NCBI GenBank assembly: GCA_026713545.1
Contig: JAPOOG010000006.1
Coordinates: forward strand, 1-64,000
Length of the DNA: 64,000 bases
Source: Bryobacterales bacterium
GTDB lineage: Bacteria > Acidobacteriota > Terriglobia > Bryobacterales > UBA6623
Direction of reading: 5' to 3'
The notes under the pieces are model-generated. The model did no database searches. It worked only from the letters and a program-made list of their open reading frames with translations, and was not told where the DNA came from. Of this stretch, positions 51,740-62,434 are shown in pieces. The first letter of the stretch is position 1. Each line of letters opens with the position of its first letter. Made by a program: the position numbers and the translations under genes.

Positions 51740-52363
51740 TTATTCTGCCACAGAGTCTTTCTTCCGCATCGCTTTCAGATCCCTGACGAGCCCTCCGAGT
51801 GATCGTGCCGACTGAAAGAGTCCGATGCCCGCTAGGCCGGCCGCGCCGGCTTCGATGCACAATCGGGCATTCGCGGACGTCACGCCTCCCAGCGCGAGCA
51901 CCGGCATCCGGACGGCCGTGCAGGCCCGTTCGAGTTCAGAGAGGCCGACAGGCGGGCCGAAGCCTCGTTTCGAAGGGGTGTCGAAGACCGGTCCGAAAAC
52001 GGCGAAGTCGGCGCCCTCGCTTGCCGCCCGCTCGACCTCGTCAACCTTGTGACAGGATACGCCGACCAGGAAGCCCGGCGGAGTGACCTTGCGAACGGAA
52101 GAGACAGAGAGGCTGTCTGATGGCAGATGAACTCCCTGCGCCTGGGCGGCGACAGCGATGTCCGGACGCCCATTGACGAGAACCCGGACTTGGGTCGTCC
52201 GCGTTCGGGCGATGGCGTCTCTCACTACCTCGTACAGTGCCGAATCGGGCAGATCCTTTTCGCGAATCTGAACACGGTCGACGCCCGCCCGCCCGGCGTT
52301 CTCGACGAAGTCAGCGAGACTGCTCCTGAGCTTCCGGCGTTCGGTGATGGCATAGAGCAGCAA
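51740..52363 (-). CDS. Thiamine-phosphate synthase-like protein (ThiE/TenI)
   Basis: A 207-residue TIM-barrel protein. LLYAITERRKL, GVDRVQIREKDL, VLVNGRPDIAVAAQAQGVHL, VGVSCHKVDEVERA, DFAVFGPVFDTPSK and VLALGGVTSANARLCIEAGA follow ThiE order, including Gln/Lys (QIREKD) for pyrophosphate and Asn in NGRPD. ThiE couples HMP-PP and thiazole phosphate. TenI is the close alternative: it retains the fold but not activity. No other thi gene is near, so thiE or tenI cannot be chosen firmly. It lies 6 bp upstream of the dehydrogenase gene. Confidence 0.8.
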   Translation of the reverse strand: MLLYAITERRKLRSSLADFVENAGRAGVDRVQIREKDLPDSALYEVVRDAIARTRTTQVRVLVNGRPDIAVAAQAQGVHLPSDSLSVSSVRKVTPPGFLVGVSCHKVDEVERAASEGADFAVFGPVFDTPSKRGFGPPVGLSELERACTAVRMPVLALGGVTSANARLCIEAGAAGLAGIGLFQSARSLGGLVRDLKAMRKKDSVAE

Positions 52364-52644
52364 GGAGCGCCTGCATCCAACGGTCCGGTGACAACAATCC
52401 CGGACGCGGCGGGTCTACGTGAGATGGCCGAAGCGACAGCCGATGGCAGCGCTTTGAACCGGCCCAGTGCCACGAATTATAGCCTCGTCAACCTGCCGTG
52501 CTTGCTGAAAGTTGCGATCAGTGTATGGAAACGGTTTCTGGGACGAATCAGATGGAGTCTTCGGACGAAGCACGATAATACTTCTTGATCTATTGATGGA
52601 AAAATGCTTGTCACTGATGATCCAGAGCAGGGAACGGATCTGGC

Positions 52645-52770
52645 TGTCGGCGTAATGGGAGAAGTTCCCGTGGTAGGCCAACGAGAAACGTTGCCTTAAG
52701 GTACTGAAGCCCTTCAGTCTTTTTTTCTGCCGCGACCGGCATAGCATGACGAAAGGGAGGCGGGAAGCAT
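52645..52770. repeat. Dispersed repeat family 2, copy 2, with terminator
   Basis: Matches 26230-26345. It contains ACTGAAG-CC-CTTCAGT (52703-52718) followed by CTTTTTTT, a near-ideal Rho-independent terminator read rightward. No rightward gene ends just before it, so the conserved signal belongs to the repeat. The gap 52364-53437 holds this, family 1 copy 4, family 3 copy 2 and the dnaK promoter. Confidence 0.65.
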
Positions 52771-52892
52771 GGAGATCGACTGCCCGTTTCCGCGGCGCTC
52801 GCTGTGGCGGATGCCCCCGCGCGCCGCGGGCATCCTGGCCCCGCCGAGAAACAACGAGGAGGTGAGATCACGCCCATGCGTGTCCGACGAAG

Positions 52893-53014
52893 GCTGCATT
52901 TCTCCCCACCTGGGAGTCGAAGTGCGTGAGAGGGCTGGCAGGACGAGGCGCGAGCCGCCCGCGCCGGCAGTGCGGCTTTCAAGGTTTTTCGCGAGGCACG
53001 AATCACGAAACACG
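52893..53014. repeat. Dispersed repeat family 1, copy 4
   Basis: GCTGCATTTCTCCCCACCTG, GAAGTGCGTGAGAGGGCTGG, GGACGAGGCGCGAGCCGC and the tail AAGGTTTTTCGCGAGGCACG with AATCACGAAACACGG. It lies 100 bp after family 2 copy 2, the same order as at 26230-26600. Confidence 0.75.
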
Positions 53015-53194
53015 GACGGTACGGCCGTTCGGTTCGCCGTGGGTGAGCAAAGGCAGCACGACCAAAAAGCGCCGCCCGGACCGCCGCAGCCGCCGACAAG
53101 TCACGGCTTGCCTGTTCACCATTGTTCGCTAGTTTTTTTGTGGAGGGGGCCTGAACAAGTGTCCGCGCCCCGTCCCCCGTTCTCGATCGGCCTC

Positions 53195-53290
53195 ACGACA
53201 AGCGCCGTTCGCCGCCGCTCCGGTCGCCCTGCGGGTTGCTGCCGCCGCGGCGAAGGCAAAAGGAACCCATGCTGAGAAGGAGCAACGTTC
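53195..53290. repeat. Dispersed repeat family 3, copy 2
   Basis: GCGCCGTTCGCCGCCGCTCC, GCGGCGAAGGCAAAAGGAAC and CCATGCTGAGAAGGAGCAAC GTT, matching 26925-27015. It precedes the dnaK promoter, so the three repeat families occur in the same order (2, 1, 3) upstream of two unrelated genes. Confidence 0.5.
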
Positions 53291-53319
53291 TTTGTTTCGT
53301 TGATAGGGAACTGATCTGA

Positions 53320-53349
53320 CTTGACAATTGCACACTAAAGTTAAATAAT
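53320..53349 (+). promoter_or_regulatory. dnaK promoter with HspR-box-like operator
   Basis: TTGACA (53321-53326), 17-bp spacer, AATAAT (53344-53349) is a good sigma-70 promoter. Overlapping the -35 is CTTGACA-N7-ACTAAAG (53320-53340), which resembles the HAIR box CTTGAGT-N7-ACTCAAG bound by HspR (5 and 6 of 7 matches per half). As hspR is the third gene of this operon, autorepression with DnaK as co-repressor is likely. Confidence 0.6.
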
Positions 53350-53399
53350 GATCATATGCTAAGGAACCACTCGTATTCAGTACAGCAGTGTGGTTAAGA

Positions 53400-53419
53400 C
53401 TTCGGAAACAAGTCCGAAG
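53400..53419 (+). other. Hairpin in the dnaK leader
   Basis: CTTCGGA-AACAAG-TCCGAAG: a perfect 7-bp stem ending 18 bp before the dnaK start and just before the AAGGAG ribosome site. It may affect translation or mRNA stability. Confidence 0.4.
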
Positions 53420-53437
53420 CCGATAAGGAGAATCATC

Positions 53438-55354
53438 ATGGGCAAGATCATTGGCATCGACCTGGGAACGACCAACTCGGTAGTCGCCGTCATGCAGGCG
53501 GGACAACCCAGCGTCGTCCCCAACCAGGAGGGGGCCCGGACCACGCCGTCTGTGGTTGCTTTCACAAAAACCGGCGAACGCCTGGTGGGACAAGCCGCGA
53601 AGCGTCAGGCAGTCACGAACCCCGAAAACACGATTTTCTCGATCAAGAGATTTATGGGCCGCCGGCCTGGCGAGGTCCGTGAAGAGTCCAAGCTCGTCCC
53701 GTACGATCTCTCTGGGGGCTCCGATGTCGTGAAGATCGTCGCCGCGGGCAAGGAGCACACGCCGCAGGAGATCTCGGCCATGACGCTTACCAAGCTCAAG
53801 GAGGCCGCCGAATCTTTCTTGGGCGAGAAGGTGACAGAAGCCGTAATCACCGTGCCGGCTTACTTCAATGACTCCCAGCGTCAAGCCACTAAGGACGCTG
53901 GGAAGGTCGCGGGTCTCGATGTTCAGCGCATCATCAACGAGCCCACTGCGGCCGCGCTGGCCTATGGGCTTGACAAGAAGACGAACGAGACGATTGCTGT
54001 CTACGACTTTGGCGGCGGCACGTTTGACATTTCGATCTTGGAAGTCGGCGAAGGTGTCGTCGAGGTCAAGGCCACTAACGGCGATACGCACCTTGGCGGC
54101 GACAACATCGATCAGGTTCTGATTGAGTGGATTATCGACGAGTTCAAGAAGGAGCACGGCATCGACCTGTCTGGTGACAAGATGGCGTTGCAGCGCCTGA
54201 AGGAAGCCTCCGAGAAGGCCAAGATGGATCTTTCAACGCTGCTCGAATCCGAGATCAACTTGCCATTCATCACGGCCGATGCGAGTGGGCCCAAACACCT
54301 GCAGCTCAAGCTGACGCGGGCTCACCTCGAGCAGATGATGGCGCCGCTGTTGCGCCGCACGCTGGTGCCCTGCAAGAAGGCGATGGCGGATGCCGGCGTC
54401 ACTCCGAATCAAATCGACGAAGTGGTGCTGGTCGGCGGATCGACTCGCATTCCGCGCGTTCAGGAAATGGTCAAAGAGTTGTTTGGTAAGGAATCTCACA
54501 AGGGCGTGAACCCGGATGAAGTCGTGGCGATCGGCGCGGCCGTCCAGGGTGGTGTCTTGGGAGGCGACGTCAAAGATGTGCTGCTGCTCGACGTGACTCC
54601 GCTCTCGCTCGGTATTGAAACGTTGGGCGGAGTCTTCACCAAATTGATCGACCGTAATACGACCATCCCGACACGCAAGAGCGAGATCTTTTCAACCGCC
54701 TCGGACAGTCAGACTTCGGTGGAGATCAAGGTCTATCAGGGCGAACGAGCCATGGCCTCGGACAACCGTTTGCTGGGCGTCTTCCAGCTTGTGGGCATCC
54801 CGCCCGCTCCTCGCGGCGTCCCGCAGATCGAAGTGACGTTTGACATCGATGCCAACGGCATTCTTAATGTCTCGGCGAAGGACAAGGCGACCAGCAAGGA
54901 ACAGAAAATTACGATTACCAGTTCGTCGGGTCTGTCGAAGGATGAAGTCGAAAAGATGGCTGCCGACGCCGAAAGCCATGCCGCTGACGACCAGAACAAG
55001 CGCGATGAAGCCGAGGCGCGCAACCGAGCGGACGCTATGATCTACAGCACGGAAAACACGCTCAAAGAGCATCGCTCAAAGATCAGCGAGGAAGAGGCCA
55101 AGCAGATCGAAACCGCCATCGAGGAAACCAAGAAAGCGGTGCAGCAGGGCGATGCGGCCGAGATCAATCGTGCCATCGAGAACCTCACACAGGCCAGCCA
55201 CAAGCTCGCTGAGGCGATGTACAAGTCAGCCGGCGCGCCGTCCGACGGGACCGCGGCGGACGATGGCGCAAACGGAACCGGTGGCGAAGAGAAGAAGGAG
55301 GATGTGGTCGACGCAGAGTTCGTTGATGTGGATGACAAACCGAAGAGTTCTTGA
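53438..55354 (+). CDS. dnaK: Chaperone DnaK (Hsp70)
   Basis: A 638-residue Hsp70. [20 protein letters not shown] begins the ATPase domain; [44 protein letters not shown] and [13 protein letters not shown] are all present; the substrate-binding domain follows from about 390 and the acidic C-terminal tail ends [21 protein letters not shown] precedes ATG 53438. First gene of dnaK-dnaJ-hspR. grpE, usually between dnaK and dnaJ in such operons, is missing here and must be elsewhere. Confidence 0.97.
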   Translation: MGKIIGIDLGTTNSVVAVMQAGQPSVVPNQEGARTTPSVVAFTKTGERLVGQAAKRQAVTNPENTIFSIKRFMGRRPGEVREESKLVPYDLSGGSDVVKIVAAGKEHTPQEISAMTLTKLKEAAESFLGEKVTEAVITVPAYFNDSQRQATKDAGKVAGLDVQRIINEPTAAALAYGLDKKTNETIAVYDFGGGTFDISILEVGEGVVEVKATNGDTHLGGDNIDQVLIEWIIDEFKKEHGIDLSGDKMALQRLKEASEKAKMDLSTLLESEINLPFITADASGPKHLQLKLTRAHLEQMMAPLLRRTLVPCKKAMADAGVTPNQIDEVVLVGGSTRIPRVQEMVKELFGKESHKGVNPDEVVAIGAAVQGGVLGGDVKDVLLLDVTPLSLGIETLGGVFTKLIDRNTTIPTRKSEIFSTASDSQTSVEIKVYQGERAMASDNRLLGVFQLVGIPPAPRGVPQIEVTFDIDANGILNVSAKDKATSKEQKITITSSSGLSKDEVEKMAADAESHAADDQNKRDEAEARNRADAMIYSTENTLKEHRSKISEEEAKQIETAIEETKKAVQQGDAAEINRAIENLTQASHKLAEAMYKSAGAPSDGTAADDGANGTGGEEKKEDVVDAEFVDVDDKPKSS

Positions 55355-55472
55355 ACGGCCACCGGCCCATCGGCCGCGCATGTGAGGAATAGCCTGATGG
55401 CTGCGTTCCCGCGTGTTGATCCGAAGGGTTGCTGCCCAAGCAGCCTCTTCGTGTTCGTGTCCGGGAGACAAC

Positions 55473-56635
55473 GTGCCGGGAACTGATCAGAAAGATCACT
55501 ACAAGACGCTGGGAGTCCCAAAGAATGCTTCCGCGGATCAGATCCGCAAAGCGTACCGCCGTCTTGCCCGGAAGTACCACCCCGACGTCAACCCAGGTGA
55601 CAGCTCTGCCGAGGAGAAATTCAAGTCCATTCAGGAGGCGTACGGAATTCTGGGAGATCAGAAGAAGCGCGAGTTGTACGACCAGTACGGCTTCTATTCC
55701 GAACCCGGAGCGTATCCGGGAAGCAGAGGTCATGGTCCAGGTGGTTTTGATTTTTCCGGTTTCGACTTCTCCGATTTTGCCCGAGCGGCGGGCGGAAAAG
55801 CAGCAGGATCGAATAGGGGCCGCCCGTGGGGCGGCGGCTTTTCCGATCTTTTTTCGCAATTCTTCCGTCAGGACCAGGAGCAGACGGCGGCCCAGGCCCA
55901 ACCAGGAGAAGACCTCGAGTACAGCGTCGATATCGACTTTTGGGACGCGATCAAAGGAGCCAAGCTCCGGCTCAACGTAGCCCGTCACGAACCTTGTCCG
56001 CAGTGCCGCGGCATGGGGAACATTGGCCAGGGCACGATTGCTTGCAAGCAATGTCAGGGCTCCGGTCAGGTCTCTCAGACCGTCGGAGCGATGCGTTTTA
56101 ATCTCGCCTGCCCGCGCTGTCAGGGCTCGGGGCAACTGCGGGACGTTTGTCCCAGGTGCAGCGGGGAGGGGCGGCTGCACCGCACTGAGACAGTGGAAGT
56201 GCGCATCCCGCCCGGCGTGCAGAACGGTTCGCGCCTGCGCGTGCCCGGTAAAGGCAACGCCGGCCAACGGGGTGGCGCGGCCGGCGATCTGTACATTATC
56301 ACGCGTGTCGGTTCCCACTCGGTCTTCGAGCGAAAGGGCGACGACATCCACGTGCGGGTTCCGATCACGATTCCTGAGGCCATCCTGGGGGGTAGCATCG
56401 AGGTCCCGACCATCGCCGGCAAGGCGCGTCTGAAGATCCCGCCCGCGACCAGTTCCGGCAAGCGTTTTCGTCTGCGAGAGAAAGGCGTGCTCAACCCGAG
56501 GACGAATCGTAAAGGCGACCAGTTTGTCGAGGTCAAGATTGTCGTTCCCGAAGTGCCGGACGAAGGCTCGAAGGCAATGATGAAAGAGTTTGCTAACCTG
56601 AACCCCGAAGACCCGCGCAACGGTCTCTTTGAATA

Positions 56636-56636
<1 letters not shown>
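55473..56636 (+). CDS. dnaJ: Chaperone DnaJ (Hsp40)
   Basis: A 387-residue co-chaperone. J domain with HPD in KYHPDVNPGD near 37; a Gly/Phe-rich linker; four zinc-binding CxxCxGxG repeats (CPQCRGMG, CKQCQGSG, CPRCQGSG, CPRCSGEG); and the C-terminal substrate domains (VRIPPGVQNGSRLRVPGKGN). GTG 55473 after GGGAGA is chosen; a longer frame from 55413 adds an atypical N-terminus. It stimulates DnaK ATPase and delivers substrates. It overlaps the hspR start by one base. Confidence 0.93.
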
Positions 56637-57067
<431 letters not shown>

Positions 57068-57227
57068 CCTGCCTTTCTTGCCAGGAGTGGGCTCCGTTCG
57101 TGCAATTGTCTTCCGATCGGTCCTATGAAACACGGTGTTCGGCCTGTTGCCATGTAGCCGCGCCACGCGGCGCCGGCTCGCCGGTTCACCTCGTCGGTTG
57201 TATTTGCTGGGGAGGACTGCAAGAGTG

Positions 57228-57908
57228 TCAGAAGTAGAACAGACTCAATCGCGGCAAGCCGAAAGTTTCCAGACACTTTCGATCGAGGTATTGCTTTTCG
57301 AACAGCGCCAGTTGCCCTGCTGTCATCTTGCCGCGATAGGGCGCAAGGCGCCCTTCCATGTCTTGCCGCGCCTCAACAAGCTCTTCCTCGCTAAGCTGCT
57401 GCCGCACGGTCACAATCAGGCGCTCTTCAAGCACCGTCAGCCGCTGTTCGACGGCTTCGAGGTCCCCCAGATTGTCCTGTTCCCCCGCTTCGGCCAGCGA
57501 GCGTAGCGACTTCGCGGTTTCCTCATAGATTTCGCGGTATCTTTCGGGAACTCGCTTTGCTTCGATCTCGTCCGCGTTCCGACGAAAATATGACGCCAAC
57601 TCCGCGGGATCGAACTCCGGTTGCGGTCGACCGGTCGACGCGTTCCTTGGCTCCTCGATCTCCCGCGCCGCCGTGAGCACCTCCTGGGCGCAGTACGCGA
57701 GTGAATTGATCATGCGTGTCTTCCGTTTGCGGACGCGCCACTTCTCGAAGGAGCGTTCGATTCCTTTGTGGACCGCATCAAGTGGCACTCCCGATTCCTT
57801 CCAGGTCTCGATCATCGTCCAATCCAGCGGCGACAGCAGGAACAAACCCGAGCCCCGCGCTCGCTGGAAATGTTCCTCGATTTCAGTGAAGTAGTTGAAG
57901 TAGTTCAC
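57228..57908 (-). CDS. Conserved hypothetical protein
   Basis: A 226-residue helical protein. The preferred start is GTG 57908 (encoded M/VNYFNYFTEIEEHFQRARGS). NYFTEIEEHFQRxRG, LLSPLDWTMIETWKESGVPL, AVHKGIERSFEKWRV and NSLAYCAQEVLTA are the recognisable blocks; I associate this pattern with acidobacterial genomes. The C-terminal half is a long charged helix region. No membrane segment, no enzyme motif. Function unknown. It follows the peptidase gene by 40 bp on the same strand. Confidence 0.65.
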   Translation of the reverse strand: MNYFNYFTEIEEHFQRARGSGLFLLSPLDWTMIETWKESGVPLDAVHKGIERSFEKWRVRKRKTRMINSLAYCAQEVLTAAREIEEPRNASTGRPQPEFDPAELASYFRRNADEIEAKRVPERYREIYEETAKSLRSLAEAGEQDNLGDLEAVEQRLTVLEERLIVTVRQQLSEEELVEARQDMEGRLAPYRGKMTAGQLALFEKQYLDRKCLETFGLPRLSLFYF

Positions 57909-57948
57909 GGCTAAAACAAAAGTTGCTCTGAGCAACAACTTTGAATTC

Positions 57949-60483
57949 TTACGGCGCCGTGTAATATAGGCCGTTGAAGAGCATCTTGAAAGTAACGTTC
58001 GGCTGGGCTCGGTACTGCGGGCGGATCCCAAACAGCACCAGATGCCCGTTGCCCACCGGAACATCGAGCACCGCTGCCTGCTCGGCCAGATAGCCTTCAC
58101 CCAATAGCCAACCCGATGCCAGCAGATCCTTCTGCGGATACCGCATGACCGCAACGGCATCATCTGTAGGGACGCCTGTGATTTCGAAAGCGGGTCCCGA
58201 TTCAAACCACGCTGCTTCGTGGGTACGTAGTCCGAACGCCAACGGATGAGACGTATCGACCGTCACATTGAGCAACGCTCCCGGCGCATGGAATCGAGAA
58301 GAATCCAACCCCGACAGCACGTTCCGCACAGGTGCTCCCAGACGGTCAATGGCGAATTGCGAGGCTCGGTTGAACGCCAGGAGGGTGCCGCCGCGAACAA
58401 TGAATTCCCGCAGCGCCGTCGCTCCGGCTGTGTCGATCCCGCCCGTGAACTCCGGTGGCGCCGGCGCTCCACGGTACAACGCCCCTGGCAGATAACCCCC
58501 GTGCAGAGTGCGCGGCCGGGCATCCGGCACAATGATCACATCGAAATCGCTGTTGAGATCGCCCGCCTGTAGCCTTGCGTTCCCGACGGATACGTAGGGA
58601 AATTCGTAATGTTCCAGCACCCATCGGGTCCAGCCTTCATCCATCAAAGGTACAAAGCCCTGATAGAGACCTACGCGGGTCTGCTCCATGCGTCTCCGGC
58701 GCGTCGAGGTCGGGCTCGCTGGACGGAAGTTCAATCCGAACTCGTTGGCAACGTCTTCAAGCATCCCACGCAGCGACTCGTGCCTTGGTATGTAGAACGT
58801 GCCATCCGTCGTGTCGCGATAAACGTCCATTCCTGCCTTGAGAATACGGTTGACCGCGGTCCAGGAGCGTGTGTTGTCTGGTGACAAAGCCACCACCGAA
58901 CTTCTCCCCACGCTTCCTCTTGGCGCTTGCAGTGGCCAAGCCGGTTTCAAGTCCGCCTCCAAAGGTTCCGTCGATTCAAACACTTGAACGCCCATTAGCA
59001 GCGGAAGGCTGTGTGCCGTCACATCGTAAGGGCGAACAGGCGGACCGCCCGGGTATTCCCGCAGTTCCGGATAATTTTGGCTTTCGAGCAGCGTTCGCGC
59101 GAAGGCCCCGTAGGGTTGATCGAGCAGAATCACGTAGTCATCAGCATCAAACGAACGGTCCAGAGCCTCAAACGGCCGTCGTGCCTGGTGGATCTCCACC
59201 AAGCCGAACTCCAGAGTCGCCAGCAGCCGATGCAGCGCGCTCGGGTCATGTTGGTCGCGCGGCAAAAGGAACGACCGGCCGCGATTTCTGCGGATCACAC
59301 GCTGGGAAATGCGCCGGAAGTTCCGCAACAGGGCCCGTCGACGTGTCGCCGCTTGATAGAGGCAGGATTCAAAGGCGATCAGTTGGTAGTCGATGATGTC
59401 ACGCAGCGTCCACTGGCCTCCCGGCCAGGGTTCAACGAAGTTCCAGCTCCGAACCTGAGCGTTGTAACCTCTGTCGCTCGTCGTCAGTGAGGAGTACGGA
59501 ACATCGATAGGCGTCGCGTAGCGGACACTCGCAGATTCGCTCAAAAGCCGCAACCCGCCGTGATAGCTCTGGTAGTGTCTCGCCGGCGTGAAGTAGTCAT
59601 AGATAGCGTTGACCACCACACCCATCTTCCCGGCGGCTGTCAAATCCGCGGCCATGCCCATGCCCATCTGATTCACTTGCTGCACGATCAGCGGGTCAAT
59701 GTTCGGATCGATCGGGTCACTCCATGGTGGCACAAACATTCGTGCTCCATTGCTGCCCATTTGATGAACGTCATAGACCACTTGCGGCCTCCAGACGTTA
59801 TGCACGCGTTCGATCATCAAGCGCGTCTCATCCTGACTGAAGATGTACCAGTCGCGATTGTTGTCGTGTCCGACGTACTTGTGGTACAGCTCCGTCATCG
59901 GAGCACCTTCATAGGGTGTTTCGAGATAGCGCTTGTACCAGCGGGCGACCTTGTCCACACCGTCGGGATTCAGCGACGGAACCAACAAGAAGATGGTGTT
60001 TTCGAGAATCGCCTGGTGTCGCGGTGTATTCTCGGTCAGCAGCTTGTGGGCGAATTCCATGGCGGTGTGCGTTGATGCCACCTCTGTGGAATGGATCGAG
60101 CAGGTAATCAGGACAACGGTCTTGCCCTGCTCGACCAGACTTTCGGCTTCTTTGTCGTTGACGTTGCGCGGGTCGGCGAACTGAGCCTGCATCCGCTGAT
60201 AACGCGGCAGGTCCGCCAGGGTTTCGGAATCCGCGATCGTCACCAGGATGAAGGGCCGGTCCTCGGTCGAACGTCCCAGTTCCGTCACTCTGACGTGATC
60301 GCTCGCCTCTGCGAGCAATTGGAAATAGTGAACCACCTCACTCCACTCGACGAGTTTCTTTGCCTCCCCCATCCGATGGCCGAAATGCGATTCAGGAGAG
60401 GGGAGTTGCGAGAGTCCCAGGACAGGGTTCAAAAAGACGGCCAGGATAGCTACCCTGCTAAAAATCACCCATCGTCTCGACAT
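57949..60483 (-). CDS. Secreted M14 family zinc carboxypeptidase
   Basis: An 844-residue exported peptidase, start ATG 60483 (MSRRWVIFSRVAILAVFLNP, signal peptide). The M14 domain (about 35-330) has the zinc site HSTE in ITCSIHSTEVAS, the third ligand His in YDVHQMGSNGARMF, and NPDGVDKVARWYKR between. The remaining ~500 residues are a C-terminal extension typical of large M14 proteins in this phylum, ending with LVLFGIRPQYRAQPN, a beta-galactosidase-trimerisation-like region. It likely trims peptides or peptidoglycan outside the cytoplasm. Confidence 0.88.
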   Translation of the reverse strand: MSRRWVIFSRVAILAVFLNPVLGLSQLPSPESHFGHRMGEAKKLVEWSEVVHYFQLLAEASDHVRVTELGRSTEDRPFILVTIADSETLADLPRYQRMQAQFADPRNVNDKEAESLVEQGKTVVLITCSIHSTEVASTHTAMEFAHKLLTENTPRHQAILENTIFLLVPSLNPDGVDKVARWYKRYLETPYEGAPMTELYHKYVGHDNNRDWYIFSQDETRLMIERVHNVWRPQVVYDVHQMGSNGARMFVPPWSDPIDPNIDPLIVQQVNQMGMGMAADLTAAGKMGVVVNAIYDYFTPARHYQSYHGGLRLLSESASVRYATPIDVPYSSLTTSDRGYNAQVRSWNFVEPWPGGQWTLRDIIDYQLIAFESCLYQAATRRRALLRNFRRISQRVIRRNRGRSFLLPRDQHDPSALHRLLATLEFGLVEIHQARRPFEALDRSFDADDYVILLDQPYGAFARTLLESQNYPELREYPGGPPVRPYDVTAHSLPLLMGVQVFESTEPLEADLKPAWPLQAPRGSVGRSSVVALSPDNTRSWTAVNRILKAGMDVYRDTTDGTFYIPRHESLRGMLEDVANEFGLNFRPASPTSTRRRRMEQTRVGLYQGFVPLMDEGWTRWVLEHYEFPYVSVGNARLQAGDLNSDFDVIIVPDARPRTLHGGYLPGALYRGAPAPPEFTGGIDTAGATALREFIVRGGTLLAFNRASQFAIDRLGAPVRNVLSGLDSSRFHAPGALLNVTVDTSHPLAFGLRTHEAAWFESGPAFEITGVPTDDAVAVMRYPQKDLLASGWLLGEGYLAEQAAVLDVPVGNGHLVLFGIRPQYRAQPNVTFKMLFNGLYYTAP

Positions 60484-60563
60484 AATCGGTCTCAAATGCC
60501 CGCACTTACGTGAGCATGCTTGTTTCGATTTTTACGCCCCCGCAAACACACCGGGAAAGCGGA

Positions 60564-60764
60564 TCATTTCGGCAGGTCGGTCTTCATGAAATGAAGCAGC
60601 GCGACCTTGCCCCAATGATCCGCCAAGCCGCACTGTTCGAGGCTCGACGAGGAAAAGGAGAACCCCTGCCCGAGGTGGATGGGAAGCTCGTTGACAATCC
60701 ATCCCGTCGTGACGAATGAGAGAACCTGGAGTCCGGGGGCAATCTCCTCGACATGGTCGTCACC
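60564..60764 (-). pseudogene. Fragment of an unrecognised gene with an in-frame stop
   Basis: The minus strand reads DDHVEEIAPGLQVLSFVTTG then WIVNELPIHLGQGFSFSSSS and SLEQCGLADHWGKVALLHFM, ending KTDLPK with a TGA at 60564-60566. It has convincing protein texture, but no ATG, GTG or TTG lies upstream in frame. A TAA at 60765-60767 separates it from SFTEAGNLLW, which may continue the same protein. I take it as a decayed gene; family unknown. The rest of 60484-61078 holds the clpX upstream region and nothing else recognised. Confidence 0.45.
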
Positions 60765-61078
60765 TTACCACAGCAGGTTTCCGGCCTCTGTGAAGCTATC
60801 GGGATGCGGTCTGTACCTGCTGGAGCAGCTACGCTTGCTGATTGCTTTACATGTGCTATAGAAGGTTGAGCGCGTTGACATTGTTGCCTTCGAGGAAGAA
60901 AACACTCGGCAAGGCCGGGATGACCGCTGAATCACTCGATGATCCAAACTGCGAATCGGCCGGCCCTCCCGCCTGAGGATTGCGGCTAAGGCGCGGCATT
61001 GCCATACGCCAGGTGTTGGGTGATAATTGAGGTGGGTTGCGCTGGGACAGCTTTGTTGTCCTTGCGAAGGAGACACTG

Positions 61079-62362
61079 GTGAAGCCAAACGGGTCGAAAG
61101 AAACCCTGCGTTGCTCTTTTTGCCACAAGACGCAAGAAGTGGTCGGCAAGTTGATTTCGACTCCGGGTGACTATCCCAAAGCCTACATCTGCGACGAGTG
61201 TGTGGCGGTTTGCAACTCGATTCTTGAGGATGACCGTCAAGAGCAGCCCGGCCCCAATATCTTCACGCTTCTCAAACCCCAGGAAATCAAAGAGCGCCTC
61301 GACCAATACGTTGTCGGGCAGGAAAAGGCGAAAAAGAAGCTTGCTGTAGCCGTTTACAATCACTACAAGCGCGTCTTCATGACAAAGCAGCGCAGCAACA
61401 GCGATGTGGAGTTGCAGAAATCCAACATTCTGTTGATCGGGCCGACCGGAACCGGCAAGACGCTGCTGGCACAGACATTGGCGAGGATCCTCGAGGTTCC
61501 ATTCGCCATCGCCGATGCAACGACGCTCACCGAAGCAGGGTACGTGGGAGAGGATGTAGAGAACATCATCCTCAAGCTGCTGCAAGCCGCCGATGGCGAC
61601 GTGCAACGTGCCCAGCAGGGCATTATCTATATCGATGAAATCGACAAGCTCAGTCGAAAGGACGAGAACCCCTCCATCACCCGCGACGTTTCCGGTGAAG
61701 GTGTACAGCAGGCGCTCCTCAAAATCCTCGAAGGAACCATGGCCAACGTACCGCCGCAGGGTGGCCGCAAGCATCCGCACCAGGAATTCACCCCCGTCGA
61801 CACGACGAATATCCTGTTCATCTGCGGCGGGACTTTCGTCGGGCTTGAGAAAGTCATCGCGCGGCGTCTGAACCACTGCGTGGTCGGGTTTCGTTCCGCG
61901 TCGGAGCCGAAAGAAATTTCTACAACCCCGTCGAAACTCGACCAGGGCGAGCGCGACGCCAAATTGCTGGCGCAGGTGCAGCCGCAGGATCTCATCCGCC
62001 ATGGCTTCATTCCCGAGTTCGTGGGCCGCTTGCCGGTGAACACGGTCCTCAGCGATTTGAGCCAAGACGCGCTCGTCGAGATCTTGACACGTCCGAAGAA
62101 CTCGCTCGTCAAGCAATATCAGAAGCTTTTTGAATTCGAGAATATCCAGCTCAATTTTGAGCCGGATGCGTTAGAAGCGATCGCCAGCTTGGCCCTGCAG
62201 CGCAAAGTAGGCGCCCGCGGATTACGAATGATTCTCGAAGAGATGATGCTCGATCTGATGTACTACCTGCCCTCCAAGAAACAGGTCAAGGGGTTCCTAC
62301 TGACCAAGGCGATGGTCGAGAACCACAATCTCAGTCTCACCGTCCTCGACAAGGCGGGCTGA
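61079..62362 (+). CDS. clpX: ATP-dependent Clp protease ATPase subunit ClpX
   Basis: A 427-residue AAA+ unfoldase. N-terminal zinc finger CSFCHKTQ...ICDECVAVC near 12-42; Walker A GPTGTGKT near 122; Walker [23 protein letters not shown] with the GLEK pore/IGF-type contact region; C-terminal AAA lid. GTG 61079 with GAAGGAGA upstream is preferred over the longer frame. It hands unfolded proteins to ClpP; no clpP or tig is adjacent in the window. Confidence 0.95.
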   Translation: MKPNGSKETLRCSFCHKTQEVVGKLISTPGDYPKAYICDECVAVCNSILEDDRQEQPGPNIFTLLKPQEIKERLDQYVVGQEKAKKKLAVAVYNHYKRVFMTKQRSNSDVELQKSNILLIGPTGTGKTLLAQTLARILEVPFAIADATTLTEAGYVGEDVENIILKLLQAADGDVQRAQQGIIYIDEIDKLSRKDENPSITRDVSGEGVQQALLKILEGTMANVPPQGGRKHPHQEFTPVDTTNILFICGGTFVGLEKVIARRLNHCVVGFRSASEPKEISTTPSKLDQGERDAKLLAQVQPQDLIRHGFIPEFVGRLPVNTVLSDLSQDALVEILTRPKNSLVKQYQKLFEFENIQLNFEPDALEAIASLALQRKVGARGLRMILEEMMLDLMYYLPSKKQVKGFLLTKAMVENHNLSLTVLDKAG

Positions 62363-62434
62363 TCGAGCCCGCGTTCAGGTTCTCAGAGACCGTATCCGTT
62401 CGCGTCGGAACTGCCGCATACGCAGCCCGGGTAT

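Noticed and set aside
57165-57220. Resemblance of this stretch to 53105-53160
   Set aside because: Similarity is low and short; could be chance in GC-rich DNA.
60986-62116. 376-codon minus-strand frame
   Set aside because: Complement of clpX.
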